The notes under the pieces were generated by a model that saw nothing but the letters and a program-made list of their open reading frames with translations, ran no database searches and was not told where the DNA came from. Positions 16,093-25,619 of a DNA stretch of 64,000 nt are shown here, piece by piece (positions within the stretch are counted from its first letter, which is position 1; every line of letters begins with the position of its first letter). Made by a program: the position numbers and the translations under genes. The stretch is from Micropruina sp. (GTDB lineage Bacteria > Actinomycetota > Actinomycetes > Propionibacteriales > Propionibacteriaceae): contig JADJVZ010000011.1 in NCBI GenBank assembly GCA_016716635.1, forward strand, positions 186,001-250,000, in the 5' to 3' direction.

Positions 16093-17409
16093 TCAGCTGT
16101 CGGCCATCTTGCCTTGGATGAACTCGTGGTAGGCGGGCAGGTCGAGCTGGCCGTTGCCGGAGACGCCGACCAGGATCACCGGCGAGGAGCCGTCCTCGGT
16201 AGCCTTTCGGGCCTGTTCGACCGCCCCGGCGAGGGCGTGGCACGACTCGGACGCGGGGATGATCCCCTCGGCGCGGGCGTACATGACTCCGGCGGCGAAG
16301 GCGTCGAGCTGCTTGACCGAGATGGCGTCCATCAGGCCTTCGCTGTAGCAGTGCGACACCAGCGGCGCCATGCCGTGGTAGCGCAGGCCACCGGCGTGAA
16401 CCGGGTCGGGCACGAAGTCAGCCCCGAGGGTGTACATCTTCAGCAGCGGCGTCATGTTCGAGCTGTCGCCGAAGTCGTACTTGTATTCGCCCTCGGTGAG
16501 CGACGGGGCCGCCTTGGGCTCGCAGGCCACGATCTTCGTGGACGCCCGTCCCTCAAGGTTTTCCCGCAGAATCGGGAAGCTCAGCCCGGCCAGGTTCGAG
16601 CCGCCGCCGGCGCAGGCGAACAAGTAATCCGCCGGACGCTCGCCGAACGCCTCCAACTGCAGGATCGCCTCTTGGCCGATGACCGTCTGGTGCAGCGCCA
16701 CGTGGTTGAGCACCGAGCCGAGCGCGTAGGACGCATTCGGATCCTTGACGGCCTCCTCGATGGCCTCTGAGATGGCCATGCCGAGCGAGCCGGTGGTGTG
16801 CGGGAACTTGAGGCGAAGCTCACGGCCGGCGTGCGTCCGGTTGGACGGCGACGGCGTCACCTTGCCGCCGAACACCTCCATCTGCATGCGGCGGTAGGGC
16901 TTGCCCTCGTAGGTGTTGCGGACCTGGAACACGTCGCAGCTGAGCCCGAACATCTCGGACGCGAACGACAGCGCCGCACCCCACTGGCCGGCGCCGGTCT
17001 CGGTGACCAGCCGGGTCTTGCCCTCGAGCATGTTGTAGTAGGCCTGCGGCACGGCGGAGTTGGTCTTGTGGCTGCCGACGGGCGAGGCGCCCTCGTACTT
17101 CACGTAGATCTTCGCAGTGGTGCCGAGCGCCTTCTCGAAGCGGCGCGCGCGGTACATCGGGGACGGACGCCAGAGTCGGTAGATCGCCCGAACCTCCTCA
17201 GGGATCTCGATCCACCGCTCGGTGGACGCCTCCTGGGCGATGAGTCCCATGGGGAAGAGGGCCGTCATGTCCTCGGCGGCGAGCGGCTCGCGGGTGCCTG
17301 GGTGCAGGTGCGGCGGGGGCGGCGTCGGCAGGTCGGCGACGATGTTGTACCAGTGCGTCGGGATCTGGTCCTCAGAGAGAACGACTTTGGTCAGCGTTGA
17401 TTCAGTCAC
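16093..17409 (-). CDS. trpB2: TrpB2-type tryptophan synthase beta chain
   Basis: 438 aa, longer than classical TrpB (about 400) and starting with the TrpB2-type region (VVLSEDQIPTHWYNIVADLP). The PLP lysine is in VGSHKTNSAVPQAYYN; the glycine-rich phosphate loop is ACAGGGSNLAG. TrpB2 enzymes use free indole, often without TrpA; no trpA is adjacent. They may salvage indole or act as serine deaminase-like enzymes. Single-gene unit followed by the 16009-16085 inverted repeat. Confidence 0.9.
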   Translation of the reverse strand: MTESTLTKVVLSEDQIPTHWYNIVADLPTPPPPHLHPGTREPLAAEDMTALFPMGLIAQEASTERWIEIPEEVRAIYRLWRPSPMYRARRFEKALGTTAKIYVKYEGASPVGSHKTNSAVPQAYYNMLEGKTRLVTETGAGQWGAALSFASEMFGLSCDVFQVRNTYEGKPYRRMQMEVFGGKVTPSPSNRTHAGRELRLKFPHTTGSLGMAISEAIEEAVKDPNASYALGSVLNHVALHQTVIGQEAILQLEAFGERPADYLFACAGGGSNLAGLSFPILRENLEGRASTKIVACEPKAAPSLTEGEYKYDFGDSSNMTPLLKMYTLGADFVPDPVHAGGLRYHGMAPLVSHCYSEGLMDAISVKQLDAFAAGVMYARAEGIIPASESCHALAGAVEQARKATEDGSSPVILVGVSGNGQLDLPAYHEFIQGKMADS

Positions 17410-17532
17410 GCTTCACGACGATAGGGGTTCGTCCGGTGGTCGTGTCGCCATTTGGACGGACTTCTCAGGAGGTGGGCGGGGACCGCAGCGTGAGTCGAGA
17501 CGCAGGCATGGATTGAGGCGCACCGCTGAGCC

Positions 17533-18162
17533 TCAAGAGTGGTCGGATTGAATCCCCGGCCCGCCGGCGAGGTAGGCCGATTCCCAGCGGCCTAATTCTG
17601 AGCCCAGAGACCTGGCTTTGATGGACAGATCCTCTGGTTCGGTCAGCGCCACGAGGTAGAGGGCTGGAAGGATGCCGAGGAAGAGCCACGCGTCCCGCTC
17701 GCCCTCTGCAACGGTGTGTCCAGCCGCGTCCAGGCGCGCAGCCACATCGTCGAGGGTCGCGGTCACTGCTTCGAAGACGGGTCGAGTGGCCCCAGGGTTG
17801 CGAATCGCCTCCACGAGGACCACTCGGATGAAGTCGCGCCGGGGTGCCAGGACGTCGGTGATCGCCTTGGTCAGGGTCTCGCTGAGTTCGGACGAGTCGC
17901 ATCCGAGGGCGGGCCCTTGACCGTCGAGGAGGGCGGCCTTGTCGGCGAGCAGCTCGGATGTGCGCAGCCGGATCAACCCCTCCAAAAGCGAGGTCTTGGC
18001 GGGGAAGTGGTAATACAAATGGGATTTGCTCACGCCTGCAGCGGCAGCGATGTCGTCCACGGTGGCCGACTCAAAACCCTGGCTCGCGAACAGGCGCTCA
18101 GCGGCGTCCAGGATCCGGCGCCGGGTGGGGTGACGGAGGCGACCGAGGTCCTGGCTGGGCAT
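17533..18162 (-). CDS. TetR-family transcriptional repressor
   Basis: 209 aa. The N-terminal TetR helix-turn-helix runs from RRRILDAAERLFASQGFESA to VSKSHLYYHFPAKTSLLEGL; the rest is the helical ligand-binding domain. Divergent from the alpha/beta hydrolase at 18311; the intergenic region holds a perfect palindrome inside the hydrolase promoter spacer and a second half-matching site near its own start codon. It most likely represses both genes; the ligand is unknown. Confidence 0.9.
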   Translation of the reverse strand: MPSQDLGRLRHPTRRRILDAAERLFASQGFESATVDDIAAAAGVSKSHLYYHFPAKTSLLEGLIRLRTSELLADKAALLDGQGPALGCDSSELSETLTKAITDVLAPRRDFIRVVLVEAIRNPGATRPVFEAVTATLDDVAARLDAAGHTVAEGERDAWLFLGILPALYLVALTEPEDLSIKARSLGSELGRWESAYLAGGPGIQSDHS

Positions 18163-18167
18163 GCCCT

Positions 18168-18236
18168 ATTAGTACCGCATGGTCCAACTTTCCGTAATTA
18201 GGTCTTGACGGTACTAGTACCGCTTAGTTCTAATAG
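18168..18236 (+). promoter_or_regulatory. Hydrolase promoter with TetR-type operator in its spacer
   Basis: TTGACG (18205-18210) and TCTAAT-like -10 (about 18228-18234) are separated by about 17 bp, which contain most of the perfect 14-bp palindrome CGGTACTAGTACCG (18209-18222). A second site with one good half, TTAGTACCGC, lies at 18169-18178 directly before the TetR start codon. This is a classic layout for steric repression and autoregulation. Confidence 0.75.
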
Positions 18237-18310
18237 GAGGGTCGTCCGCGGTCATGGGTCGAGTTCTGGCGGGCGGAACGGACGAGCCCAGCGAAGCGAG
18301 GAGAGATCCA

Positions 18311-19507
18311 ATGTCGGGCGACATCATGCGCCGAGGACGCAGATCTCGGATCTTTCGCGACGCCACCATGGCATTTCTGGCTGAATGGCTCTTGGGATTC
18401 GCCTCGCAGGGCGGGACCTCGGTGGGGCTTCTCTTGCATTGCTTCGGCCTGATCCGCGACGGTGACCCGACATCGTGGATCGCGGTCTTCACTCTCGCCA
18501 CCGAGCGCGAGGCTGAGCGTGCGGCGGCCACTGAGCGGGCGGGTCGTAAGCGCGAGGCAGCAGCGGCGTGGCTGTCAGCTTCGGTCGCCGCCAAGGCCAG
18601 TCTGATGTTGACCCATCCCGTTGGCCCTTCCCTCGTCGGCGCGATCGAGGCCATGCGCGACGGCTTCGCACACTTCCTACGTCTCGCCGCCCCCGACGTC
18701 GTGCCCTTGCAGGTGCCGTTTCGGGACGGGTGCATGAGGGGGTACGCCTCGGAGGGGATCGAGGCTGCTGACCTGGCGGTCTTGATCCTGGGCGGCGGGG
18801 ACACGTTCGCAGAAGATCTCTGGTTCTTAGGCGGCCGGGCGCTTCATGAGGCGGGTATCGCCTTCGCCGCGGTAGATCTGCCGGGCCAAGGCGATGCGCC
18901 GTTGCAGGGGTGGTATTTCGGGGCGGACACTCTGGAGGGTCTCACCGCCACGCTTGACACGCTCCACGCCCGTGGCTTGGCTGGCGAACTGGTGCTCCTC
19001 GGGTGGAGTGGAGGTGGGATCTTCGTGACCAAGTACGCCTCGTTGGCCCGCCCGGAGGATCGGCTGCGGGCGGTCATCGGTGCTACCCCGATTCACGACG
19101 TTGGCGCCTTCTTCGCCGCCGCCCTGCCGTCCGTGCTTCGGCGCCCAGATTCGCCGCTCGCCCGCGCGGCGATGGCCCTCGCGCGTCGACATCCCGTCCG
19201 GCGCGTGCTGCTGGCCAAGTACGACTGGCAGTTTGGCCCGACGGGCATCGCAGGCATGATCGCGTCGGCCGCCACCCTGGGTCGAACGGAACTTGAAGAC
19301 CTCGATCTGCCCGTTCTCGCGTTGGTTGGGGGGAGCGAGGACGCTGAGGCCTTGCGGCAGGCCGCCGCGGTGGTGGATGCCGTTCGCCCCCGCCACCCGG
19401 CTTCGGACGTGGTCGTCTTTGATGGCTGGACGGGAGCCGACGCGCATTGTCAGGTTGGGAATCTCGATTTGGCGCTGGAACGGGTTATTGGTTGGCTGAC
19501 TGCTTAG
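18311..19507 (+). CDS. Alpha/beta hydrolase
   Basis: 398 aa from ATG 18311, which has GGAGAG 8 nt upstream; an earlier in-frame ATG at 18254 lacks such a site. The C-terminal 250 residues are an alpha/beta hydrolase: an oxyanion-type ILGGGDTF region, the nucleophile elbow GWSGGG, a late Asp (GGSEDAE) and His (DAHCQ). The N-terminal 130 residues are helical and resemble FrsA/peptidase-like hydrolases that act on small esters or amides. Repressed by the divergent TetR, so probably induced by a xenobiotic or metabolite. Confidence 0.82.
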   Translation: MSGDIMRRGRRSRIFRDATMAFLAEWLLGFASQGGTSVGLLLHCFGLIRDGDPTSWIAVFTLATEREAERAAATERAGRKREAAAAWLSASVAAKASLMLTHPVGPSLVGAIEAMRDGFAHFLRLAAPDVVPLQVPFRDGCMRGYASEGIEAADLAVLILGGGDTFAEDLWFLGGRALHEAGIAFAAVDLPGQGDAPLQGWYFGADTLEGLTATLDTLHARGLAGELVLLGWSGGGIFVTKYASLARPEDRLRAVIGATPIHDVGAFFAAALPSVLRRPDSPLARAAMALARRHPVRRVLLAKYDWQFGPTGIAGMIASAATLGRTELEDLDLPVLALVGGSEDAEALRQAAAVVDAVRPRHPASDVVVFDGWTGADAHCQVGNLDLALERVIGWLTA

Positions 19508-19655
19508 CCACGGTCTCGTTTTCACATGAGGGGGCTTCGTCTTCACGCCTTGGGCGCGAGGGGGGAGCGCCTGCGCAATGGTGACCGGCCCGCCGGTAGG
19601 GATTCGCCCTCCCTGCCCGGGCGCGATCAATAGTGTGCAAAGTCTTCTTTACACG

Positions 19656-19991
19656 CTAACCGTTCAGCGGGACGCCTGCTTCAATGGCGGCTTCATTGGT
19701 GGGATACCGGCGCTCCCAGCGGAACCTCACGATCCCGATCCAGAGCAGGATCGTGCCCAGCACGCCGAACATCGCCAGGGCGATTGCCAGACCACTGGGG
19801 TCTTCGGCAAATGATCCGCCCTCATAACCAAACCCGACCGCGACCGTGACGCCGACGCAAAAGAATGCCGGAAGGCTCAGCACAATCATCGTGAGCGAGC
19901 CGATGCCGCCGTTGCGCCAGCCGATGAACCATAACGGTCCAGGCGGATAGGGCGGACCTTGGAACAGGGCCGATGGCAACGGGAGGATCAC
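19656..19991 (-). CDS. Small hypothetical membrane protein
   Basis: 111 aa. Two hydrophobic segments (about 35-55 and 67-90) with a short loop GYEGGSFAEDPSG between them, and a cytoplasmic RFRWERRYPTNEAA tail. No family recognised. The ATG has GTGCGAGC upstream, a weak site. Isolated gene between convergent and divergent neighbours with 140-230 bp gaps that hold no clear feature. Confidence 0.55.
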   Translation of the reverse strand: MILPLPSALFQGPPYPPGPLWFIGWRNGGIGSLTMIVLSLPAFFCVGVTVAVGFGYEGGSFAEDPSGLAIALAMFGVLGTILLWIGIVRFRWERRYPTNEAAIEAGVPLNG

Positions 19992-20223
19992 AATGCTCGC
20001 ACCTCAAGGGAGGGGTCTGGATTGAGGAGAGTCGCCTCCCCAGGAACCAGGATGCCAGGAGTCAAGGTTCACAGGTCTCGCCGCGCCGACTTTGCTCGGC
20101 TTGCTCCTTCGCATGACAGGTCAACGTGCGGGCGACCATGGAACGGAACCGGCGCCGTGCTGGTCCGCACCGCCGCAGCGCCGGTGACATGCGTTTCCGG
20201 CTGCCCTTTCGACGGCATACTTT

Positions 20224-20808
20224 GTGTCGGTGAGTTCATCCGAGGATCTTCTGGTCCCCCATGCGTCGAACTGGAAACTAACGGCGATGCGGGTCTACTG
20301 GGTCGTCGCTACGGGTGGCGTCTTTGCCCTGGTGGCCGCGATTGCGGCGGGTTACCTGTTCCAGCGGCCGTTCGCCAGCGGGGCTTTGCTGTATGTGGCG
20401 CCTCTTCTCGTGATTCCGGGGCAGCTCTTCGTGATCCTGATGGCCAATGACCAAACCCGTGGATCGGGCAAGCGATCGCGCGCGTTCGATTTTGGCTGGC
20501 TCCCGGGAGGGATGGTTGCCGTCACGGCCGTGTCAACCGCTTTGGTCGGGTCGCTGGTACTGCTCGTGGTCAACTCGCCGTTGCTCTCGCTCGGCTCATC
20601 CAGCCCCCAACCCGAGTGCCCGACGGGCCTGCGGAACAAGGGAACATTCACGTGCGCCACGGCGCAGCAGTTCCTCCAGGTTCAGCTTGCCGAGCAAACC
20701 ATGTTCCTGGGCGCCGCCGCCTACTTGTTGTTCTTCCAAGCAGTCATCCTCACCAACGTCCTTCGCGGCGTCGAAGGCGAGCGGACGAACCCGACCGACT
20801 CGCGTTGA
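20224..20808 (+). CDS. Hypothetical four-helix membrane protein
   Basis: 194 aa, GTG start at 20224 or 20230. Predicted helices at about 25-45, 52-75, 95-118 and 155-180. A periplasmic loop contains two cysteines (PECPTGLRNKGTFTCATAQ), likely a disulfide. No family recognised. The upstream 230 bp contain GC-rich inverted repeats around 20145-20195. Confidence 0.6.
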   Translation: MSVSSSEDLLVPHASNWKLTAMRVYWVVATGGVFALVAAIAAGYLFQRPFASGALLYVAPLLVIPGQLFVILMANDQTRGSGKRSRAFDFGWLPGGMVAVTAVSTALVGSLVLLVVNSPLLSLGSSSPQPECPTGLRNKGTFTCATAQQFLQVQLAEQTMFLGAAAYLLFFQAVILTNVLRGVEGERTNPTDSR

Positions 20809-20848
20809 GACTTGCTCGACGGATCCGGGCCGAACTCCTGTTCCGGCA

Positions 20849-21196
20849 CTAGTGGCCTCGTTCGGTCGTACGTTTCTTCCGTGCTTTCGGGCGGGGTAGT
20901 ACCGCTGCGATCGCCTGTACGGCTTCGCGGAGGCGGTCGGATTCGACGTCCAGCACCCCGGGACGCAGCCGCCAGCTCGGCGTTGCGCCGGGGTAGGCGG
21001 GGGAGAGGTCCGCCAAGCCTGCCAGCAAGGCATCGCGGGAGGACGCCTTCACGAACACCGCGCCGTCGTTGATGAGGCCCAGGACCTTGCCGTCCAGGTA
21101 CCAGCACAGGCCGCCGAACATCGGACGCACGACGATCTCGACGGGCAGGAGCGCCGCCACCAAATCGCGGGCGACACTGTCGGTAGCGGAATCCAT
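20849..21196 (-). CDS. TfoX N-terminal-domain protein
   Basis: 115 aa. Starts MDSATDSVARDLVAALLPVE; the core RPMFGGLCWYLDGKVLGLINDG matches the TfoX_N family (RMFGG.. signature). Members are often called competence regulators but most are uncharacterised. Its ATG overlaps the pepP stop by one base (TGATG), so it is the downstream gene of a two-gene operon. The longer open frame is a pepP shadow. Confidence 0.85.
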   Translation of the reverse strand: MDSATDSVARDLVAALLPVEIVVRPMFGGLCWYLDGKVLGLINDGAVFVKASSRDALLAGLADLSPAYPGATPSWRLRPGVLDVESDRLREAVQAIAAVLPRPKARKKRTTERGH

Positions 21197-22689
21197 CAGG
21201 CCCTCGGAAGCAAGGTGGCCATCCAGGCCTCGACGGCGTCGGGCGTCCGGGGCAGGTGATGCGAGAGGATCTCGTTGCCGGTCTCGGTGATGAGGATGTC
21301 GTCCTCGATGCGGACGCCGATGCCGCGCAACTCCTCGGGCACCAACAGGTCCGTCGCCTTGAAGTAGAGGCCCGGCTCGACGGTCAGCACCATGCCCGGC
21401 TGAAGTGTCGCCTCGCGGTATTCGGCAGGCGGCAGGGACGCGCAATCGTGGACGTCCATGCCGAGGTGATGCGACGTGCCGTGGACCATCCAGCGCCGAT
21501 GGTGGCCGCCGGTCTCGGGGTCAAGGGACTGCTCGACGCTGACCGGCAGCAACCCCCACTCGTGCAGATGCTCGGCGATCACCCGGATCGACGCCGCGTG
21601 AATGTCGGAGAACTTGTTGCCCGGCTTCGCCGCGGCCAGCCCGGCCTCCTGGGCGGCCAGGACGGCCTCGTAAACTTTGCGCTGTGCCGGCGTGAACGTG
21701 CCGGACACCGGCAACGTGCGGGTGATGTCGGCGGTGTAGAGGCTGTCGACCTCGACGCCGGCATCGAGCAGCAGCAGGTCGCCCGGATGAATGTCGCCAT
21801 CGTTGCGGATCCAGTGCAGCGTGTTGGCGTGGTCGCCGCCCGCCGAAATCGTCTCGTAGCCGACCGCGTTGCCGGCATGGCGGGCGTGCAGGCCGAAAAC
21901 ACCCTCGACCCAGCGCTCGCCCCGCCCGCGGGCGATGGCCTCGGGTAACTGCTTGACCACCTCGGCGAAGCCGACAGCCGTGGCCGCGCAGGCGTGACGC
22001 ATTTGCTCGATCTCGAACTCGTCCTTGATGAGGCGGCTGGCGTCGAGCCAAAGTTCCAGCGCGGTGTCGGCCTCAGCCTGGACGACTTCGCTGACGCCCG
22101 CCTCCGTCCGCAGAACGTCCAGCCGACTTGTCAGGCCAGCGTCGGCCTCACGGACCACGCGCAGGCCGATCGTCCCCAGGTTCTTGGCGAGCGCGTCGTC
22201 CAAAGTCGAGATCGGGGCGCAGTCGAGCCCGGTGAGGGCCGACATCTCGGCCAGCGACTCCCTCTGCCCGACCCACATCTCGCCGTAGCGGGCGTTGGAA
22301 TAGAACTCGGCGTCGGTCCGGGGCGCGCGCGGGGAGAAGTACAACGTGGCCGCGTGGCCCGCGTCGGTGGGCTCCAACACCAGCACCGCATCCGGCTCCT
22401 GGTCGCCGCCCAGTCCGGTGAGGTGCGCGAAGGCGGTGTGCGGCCGGTAGGGAAAGTCGGTGTCGTTGGAGCGCTGCTTGAGTCCGCCCGCCGGGATCAC
22501 GAGGCGCTCGCCCGGGAACGCGCTGGACAGCGCCGTGCGACGCGCGGGCGTGAACACCGAGGCGGGTGTCGGAGCGGGCAGCTCGTCGCTGTAGGGCGCC
22601 CAGCCGACCGGAATGAAGGCCCGGAAGGGCTCGCTGAACGGATTCATCCGGGACGAGATGGGCTGGTTCTGCTCGTTCTGCTCGCTCAC
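21196..22689 (-). CDS. pepP: Xaa-Pro aminopeptidase (aminopeptidase P)
   Basis: 497 aa. It removes an N-terminal residue preceding proline. Metal ligands of the pita-bread fold are visible: Asp pair in LLLDAGVEVDSLYTADITRT, His in HHLGMDVHD, Glu in VEPGLYF and Glu in GVRIEDDILIT. The N-terminal half is the aminopeptidase P N domain. Length fits the actinobacterial family. Upstream neighbour is the histidine phosphatase on the same strand. Confidence 0.93.
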   Translation of the reverse strand: MSEQNEQNQPISSRMNPFSEPFRAFIPVGWAPYSDELPAPTPASVFTPARRTALSSAFPGERLVIPAGGLKQRSNDTDFPYRPHTAFAHLTGLGGDQEPDAVLVLEPTDAGHAATLYFSPRAPRTDAEFYSNARYGEMWVGQRESLAEMSALTGLDCAPISTLDDALAKNLGTIGLRVVREADAGLTSRLDVLRTEAGVSEVVQAEADTALELWLDASRLIKDEFEIEQMRHACAATAVGFAEVVKQLPEAIARGRGERWVEGVFGLHARHAGNAVGYETISAGGDHANTLHWIRNDGDIHPGDLLLLDAGVEVDSLYTADITRTLPVSGTFTPAQRKVYEAVLAAQEAGLAAAKPGNKFSDIHAASIRVIAEHLHEWGLLPVSVEQSLDPETGGHHRRWMVHGTSHHLGMDVHDCASLPPAEYREATLQPGMVLTVEPGLYFKATDLLVPEELRGIGVRIEDDILITETGNEILSHHLPRTPDAVEAWMATLLPRA

Positions 22690-22706
22690 CGGATCATGCT
22701 ACGGCG

Positions 22707-23267
22707 CTAGCTGTTCCACACGATCATCGCCGGGGATTCCTTTTCCTGACCCATGATCGACAGGCTGCCGACCCCCAGCGGGAAGTTCTGGCCGAAGGCG
22801 ATCGGGAAGTCGAGCCAGCACAGGGCCAACACCCGCAGGGCGTGGCCGTGAGCGAAGCAAATGGCCTTGTCGACGCCGGAATCGTCGACCCTCTTGACGA
22901 TCCGCGTGAGGCGGCGGCGCACCGCGCGCGAGTCTTCGCCATTGGGGCAGCCGTTCCACCAGATTCGCCAGCCCGGGTAGATCTTGCGGATCTCCGCGCT
23001 GGTCTTGCCCTCGAAATCGCCGTAGTTCCATTCGGCGAGGTTCTCGTCGACCTCGAAATCCTCGAAGCCCGCGAGGCGCGCCGTGCGCTGGGCGCGGAGG
23101 CGGGGGCTGGCCAACACCAGCCCGAAGTCGGCGGGATTCAACCGCGCGCGCAGGCCCATGGCCTGCTCGACGCCGTGGTCGGTCAGGTCCAGGTCGGTGA
23201 CGGACGTGTGCTGCCCGGATTTGCTCCAGGCGGTTTCGCCGTGTCGGACGAGGTAAAGCTCGGTCAT
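22707..23267 (-). CDS. Histidine phosphatase family protein (phosphoglycerate mutase-like)
   Basis: 186 aa from ATG 23267; an ATG three codons upstream is also possible. The RHG motif LYLVRHGETAWSKSGQHT at the N-terminus and a second His in CFAHGHALRVL define the acid phosphatase/mutase-like fold. Substrate unknown; the GluWNYGDFEGK segment is typical of phosphatases such as CobC/GpgP types. It lies 18 bp before pepP. Confidence 0.87.
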   Translation of the reverse strand: MTELYLVRHGETAWSKSGQHTSVTDLDLTDHGVEQAMGLRARLNPADFGLVLASPRLRAQRTARLAGFEDFEVDENLAEWNYGDFEGKTSAEIRKIYPGWRIWWNGCPNGEDSRAVRRRLTRIVKRVDDSGVDKAICFAHGHALRVLALCWLDFPIAFGQNFPLGVGSLSIMGQEKESPAMIVWNS

Positions 23268-23333
23268 GTGGCCCATCTTCGTGGCTGCGGCTAAGGCACG
23301 GGTAGAGTCCGTGCCGAGATCTCAGGAGGACCT

Positions 23334-24074
23334 ATGAAGGCGCCCGTCGATGCCCAGCTTAAGCTGCTCGACCTCCAGGCCACCGACACGGCGATCGCGC
23401 AAGTGCAACATCGTCGCAAGTCGCTGCCTGAACATGCAGCGTTGGCGGAGGCGCAGCAGCGCCGCGGACGCTTGACCGAACAGATCACCGCCATCGGGAC
23501 GCAGGTCTCGGATCTGGAGCTGGATCAGGCCAAAGCCGAGGCGGATCTGGTGCCCGTGCGCCAGCGTTTGGTCCGCAATGAGACCCGGCGGGACGATGGT
23601 TCGGTCACCGATCCCAAGCAGTTGCAGAGCATGATCGAGGAGATCGGCCACCTCAAGAAGCGGATCTCCGACCTCGAAGACGCTGAACTTGAGGTGATGG
23701 GTGCCGCTGAAACTGCGCAAGCCCAGCACACCGAACTCGTCGCCGGTCGGACCGCCGTCGAAAACGAGATGCGGGCCCTCCTGGCGACCCGGGACGCCGC
23801 CACCAAGCTGCTCGACGCCGAACTCGCCGGACTTGAGACCACCCGCACCCGCCTCGCGGGCATCCTTCCCCGCGACCTCGTTGACCTCTACGACCGCCTC
23901 CGGGGCCGGCTGGGCACCGGCGCCGCAGCCCTCCGCGCCCGCCGCTGCGGTGGCTGTCAGATTGAGGCCGACACGGCCGCACTCATGGCCTATGCCGCAG
24001 CGGCCCCGGACGACGTCCTGCGCTGCGAAGAGTGTGACCGCATCCTCGTCCGGACGCTCGAGTCGGGGATCTGA
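23334..24074 (+). CDS. C4-type zinc-ribbon coiled-coil protein (CdsZ/DUF164)
   Basis: 246 aa. A long coiled coil (residues 5-190, heptads rich in Leu/Glu/Arg) ends in a zinc ribbon with two CxxC pairs: RRCGGCQIEAD and LRCEECDRILVR. The family is widespread in actinobacteria and has been linked to ribosome/nucleic-acid related roles. An AGGAGG-type site precedes the ATG. One base separates its stop from the GTG of the RNB nuclease, so the two are co-translated. Confidence 0.9.
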   Translation: MKAPVDAQLKLLDLQATDTAIAQVQHRRKSLPEHAALAEAQQRRGRLTEQITAIGTQVSDLELDQAKAEADLVPVRQRLVRNETRRDDGSVTDPKQLQSMIEEIGHLKKRISDLEDAELEVMGAAETAQAQHTELVAGRTAVENEMRALLATRDAATKLLDAELAGLETTRTRLAGILPRDLVDLYDRLRGRLGTGAAALRARRCGGCQIEADTAALMAYAAAAPDDVLRCEECDRILVRTLESGI

Positions 24075-24075
24075 C

Positions 24076-25503
24076 GTGACCGGTCCGCGGTTGGCGATCC
24101 TGGACGACGTTCCCGCGGACCTGCAGCAAGGGCTCGCGAACCTGCGCACCGCACTGCTGGTGCCGGACGCTTTTCCGTCGGACGTGCTGGCCGCCGCCGA
24201 CGTGGCGGCCGCGAATCCGACCCTGCCCAGCGCCAATCACTCCGACCTGCCGTTTTGGACCATCGACCCGCCGGGCTCAATGGACCTCGACCAGGCCATG
24301 TATCTGACCAAGGACGACGCCGGCTATCTCGTCCGCTACGCCATTGCTGATGTCGCGGCCTTCGTGGCTGCCGGGGGTCCGATCGATCTCGAAGCGCACC
24401 GCCGCGGGGAAACCTTCTACGCCCCGAATGCCCGTACCCCGCTGCATCCACCCACGCTCTCTGAGGGCGCGACCAGTCTGCTGCCGGGCCAGGTGCGTCC
24501 GGCGCTGGTGTGGGAACTGCGGCTGGACACGTCCGGCGCCCTCGTGGAGACCCACGTCGCGCGCGGGCTCGTCCGCTCGATCCGCCGCACCGACTACGAA
24601 ACCGAGCATGCCCGGCTCAACGCGGGCACCGCAGACTCGCAGATCGGCCTGCTCGCCGAGATCGGACGCCTGCGCGAGGCCCAGGAGATCGCCCGCGGAG
24701 GCGTCAGCCTCAACGTGCCCGAGCAGCAGGTGGACGCCCACGGCGACGATTGGCGGTTGTCCTACCGGGCGACCTTACCCATCGAGGACTGGAACGCGCA
24801 GATCTCGCTGCTGACCGGTATGGCGGCGGCCAAACTCATGCTCGACGGGGGCATCGGACTGCTGCGGACCCTCCCGCCGGCGCAGCCCCAATCCATCGCG
24901 CGCCTGCGCCGGGTGTCGCAGGGCCTGGGCCTGTCGTGGCCGGCCGCGGTGACCTACCCGGAGTTCGTCCGTTCGCTCGATCCGGCCGTCCCCAAGGAGG
25001 CCGCGATGCTGAACTGCTGCACGTTGCTCTTCCGCGGGGCGGGGTATGCGGCCTTCCAGGGCGCCCCGCCGGCTCAACCCCTGCACGCCGCCATTGCGGC
25101 ACCCTACGCGCACGTCACGGCGCCCCTGCGGCGCCTGGTCGACCGCTACGCGGGGGAAATCTGTGTGGCGCTGTGTGCGAGAACCAGCGTTCCCGAGTGG
25201 GTCCTCGCCGCCCTGTCGACATTGCCCGCCGAGATGGACGCAGCCGATCACCGCGCCAAGAAGTACGACCGGGGGATCGTGGACCTGGTCGAGGCCCTGG
25301 TTCTGAAAGATCGGGTGGGGCAGTCGTTCCCGGCCACCGTGATCGAACTCGATCCCCAGCGCGGGGGCGGGATCATTCAACTGGGGCAGCCCGCAATCGA
25401 GGCCAGGGTTGCGGACCACCATTTGGTGCTGGGGGCGAGCGTCCAGGTGGTGCTGCAGCACGCGGACGTCCTCACTGGCGCGGTGCAATTCGACGTCGTC
25501 TGA
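24076..25503 (+). CDS. RNB-domain ribonuclease (RNase II/R superfamily)
   Basis: 475 aa from GTG 24076. The catalytic RNB signature IDPPGSMDLDQAMYL near residue 65 holds the Mg2+-binding aspartates. It lacks the N-terminal cold-shock domains of RNase R, which fits the compact actinobacterial form. A C-terminal S1-like segment is short (FPATVIELDPQRGGGIIQLG). Predicted 3'-5' exoribonuclease. Coupled with the zinc-ribbon gene. Confidence 0.9.
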   Translation: MTGPRLAILDDVPADLQQGLANLRTALLVPDAFPSDVLAAADVAAANPTLPSANHSDLPFWTIDPPGSMDLDQAMYLTKDDAGYLVRYAIADVAAFVAAGGPIDLEAHRRGETFYAPNARTPLHPPTLSEGATSLLPGQVRPALVWELRLDTSGALVETHVARGLVRSIRRTDYETEHARLNAGTADSQIGLLAEIGRLREAQEIARGGVSLNVPEQQVDAHGDDWRLSYRATLPIEDWNAQISLLTGMAAAKLMLDGGIGLLRTLPPAQPQSIARLRRVSQGLGLSWPAAVTYPEFVRSLDPAVPKEAAMLNCCTLLFRGAGYAAFQGAPPAQPLHAAIAAPYAHVTAPLRRLVDRYAGEICVALCARTSVPEWVLAALSTLPAEMDAADHRAKKYDRGIVDLVEALVLKDRVGQSFPATVIELDPQRGGGIIQLGQPAIEARVADHHLVLGASVQVVLQHADVLTGAVQFDVV

Positions 25504-25619
25504 TCTTGGACGACCGTCCAACGGTCAAGACGTGACGATGCGGTTCGCGGCCCGAGCGCGATAGTTTCTTGCCGCGCCGGTCGGGGGACCAGTGGCGCCG
25601 TTTCGCAAGGGGTTACTTC

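Noticed and set aside
20141..20195. GC-rich inverted repeat similar to the 14842-15012 element
   Set aside because: Shared part is only about 12 bases; too weak to call a related element.
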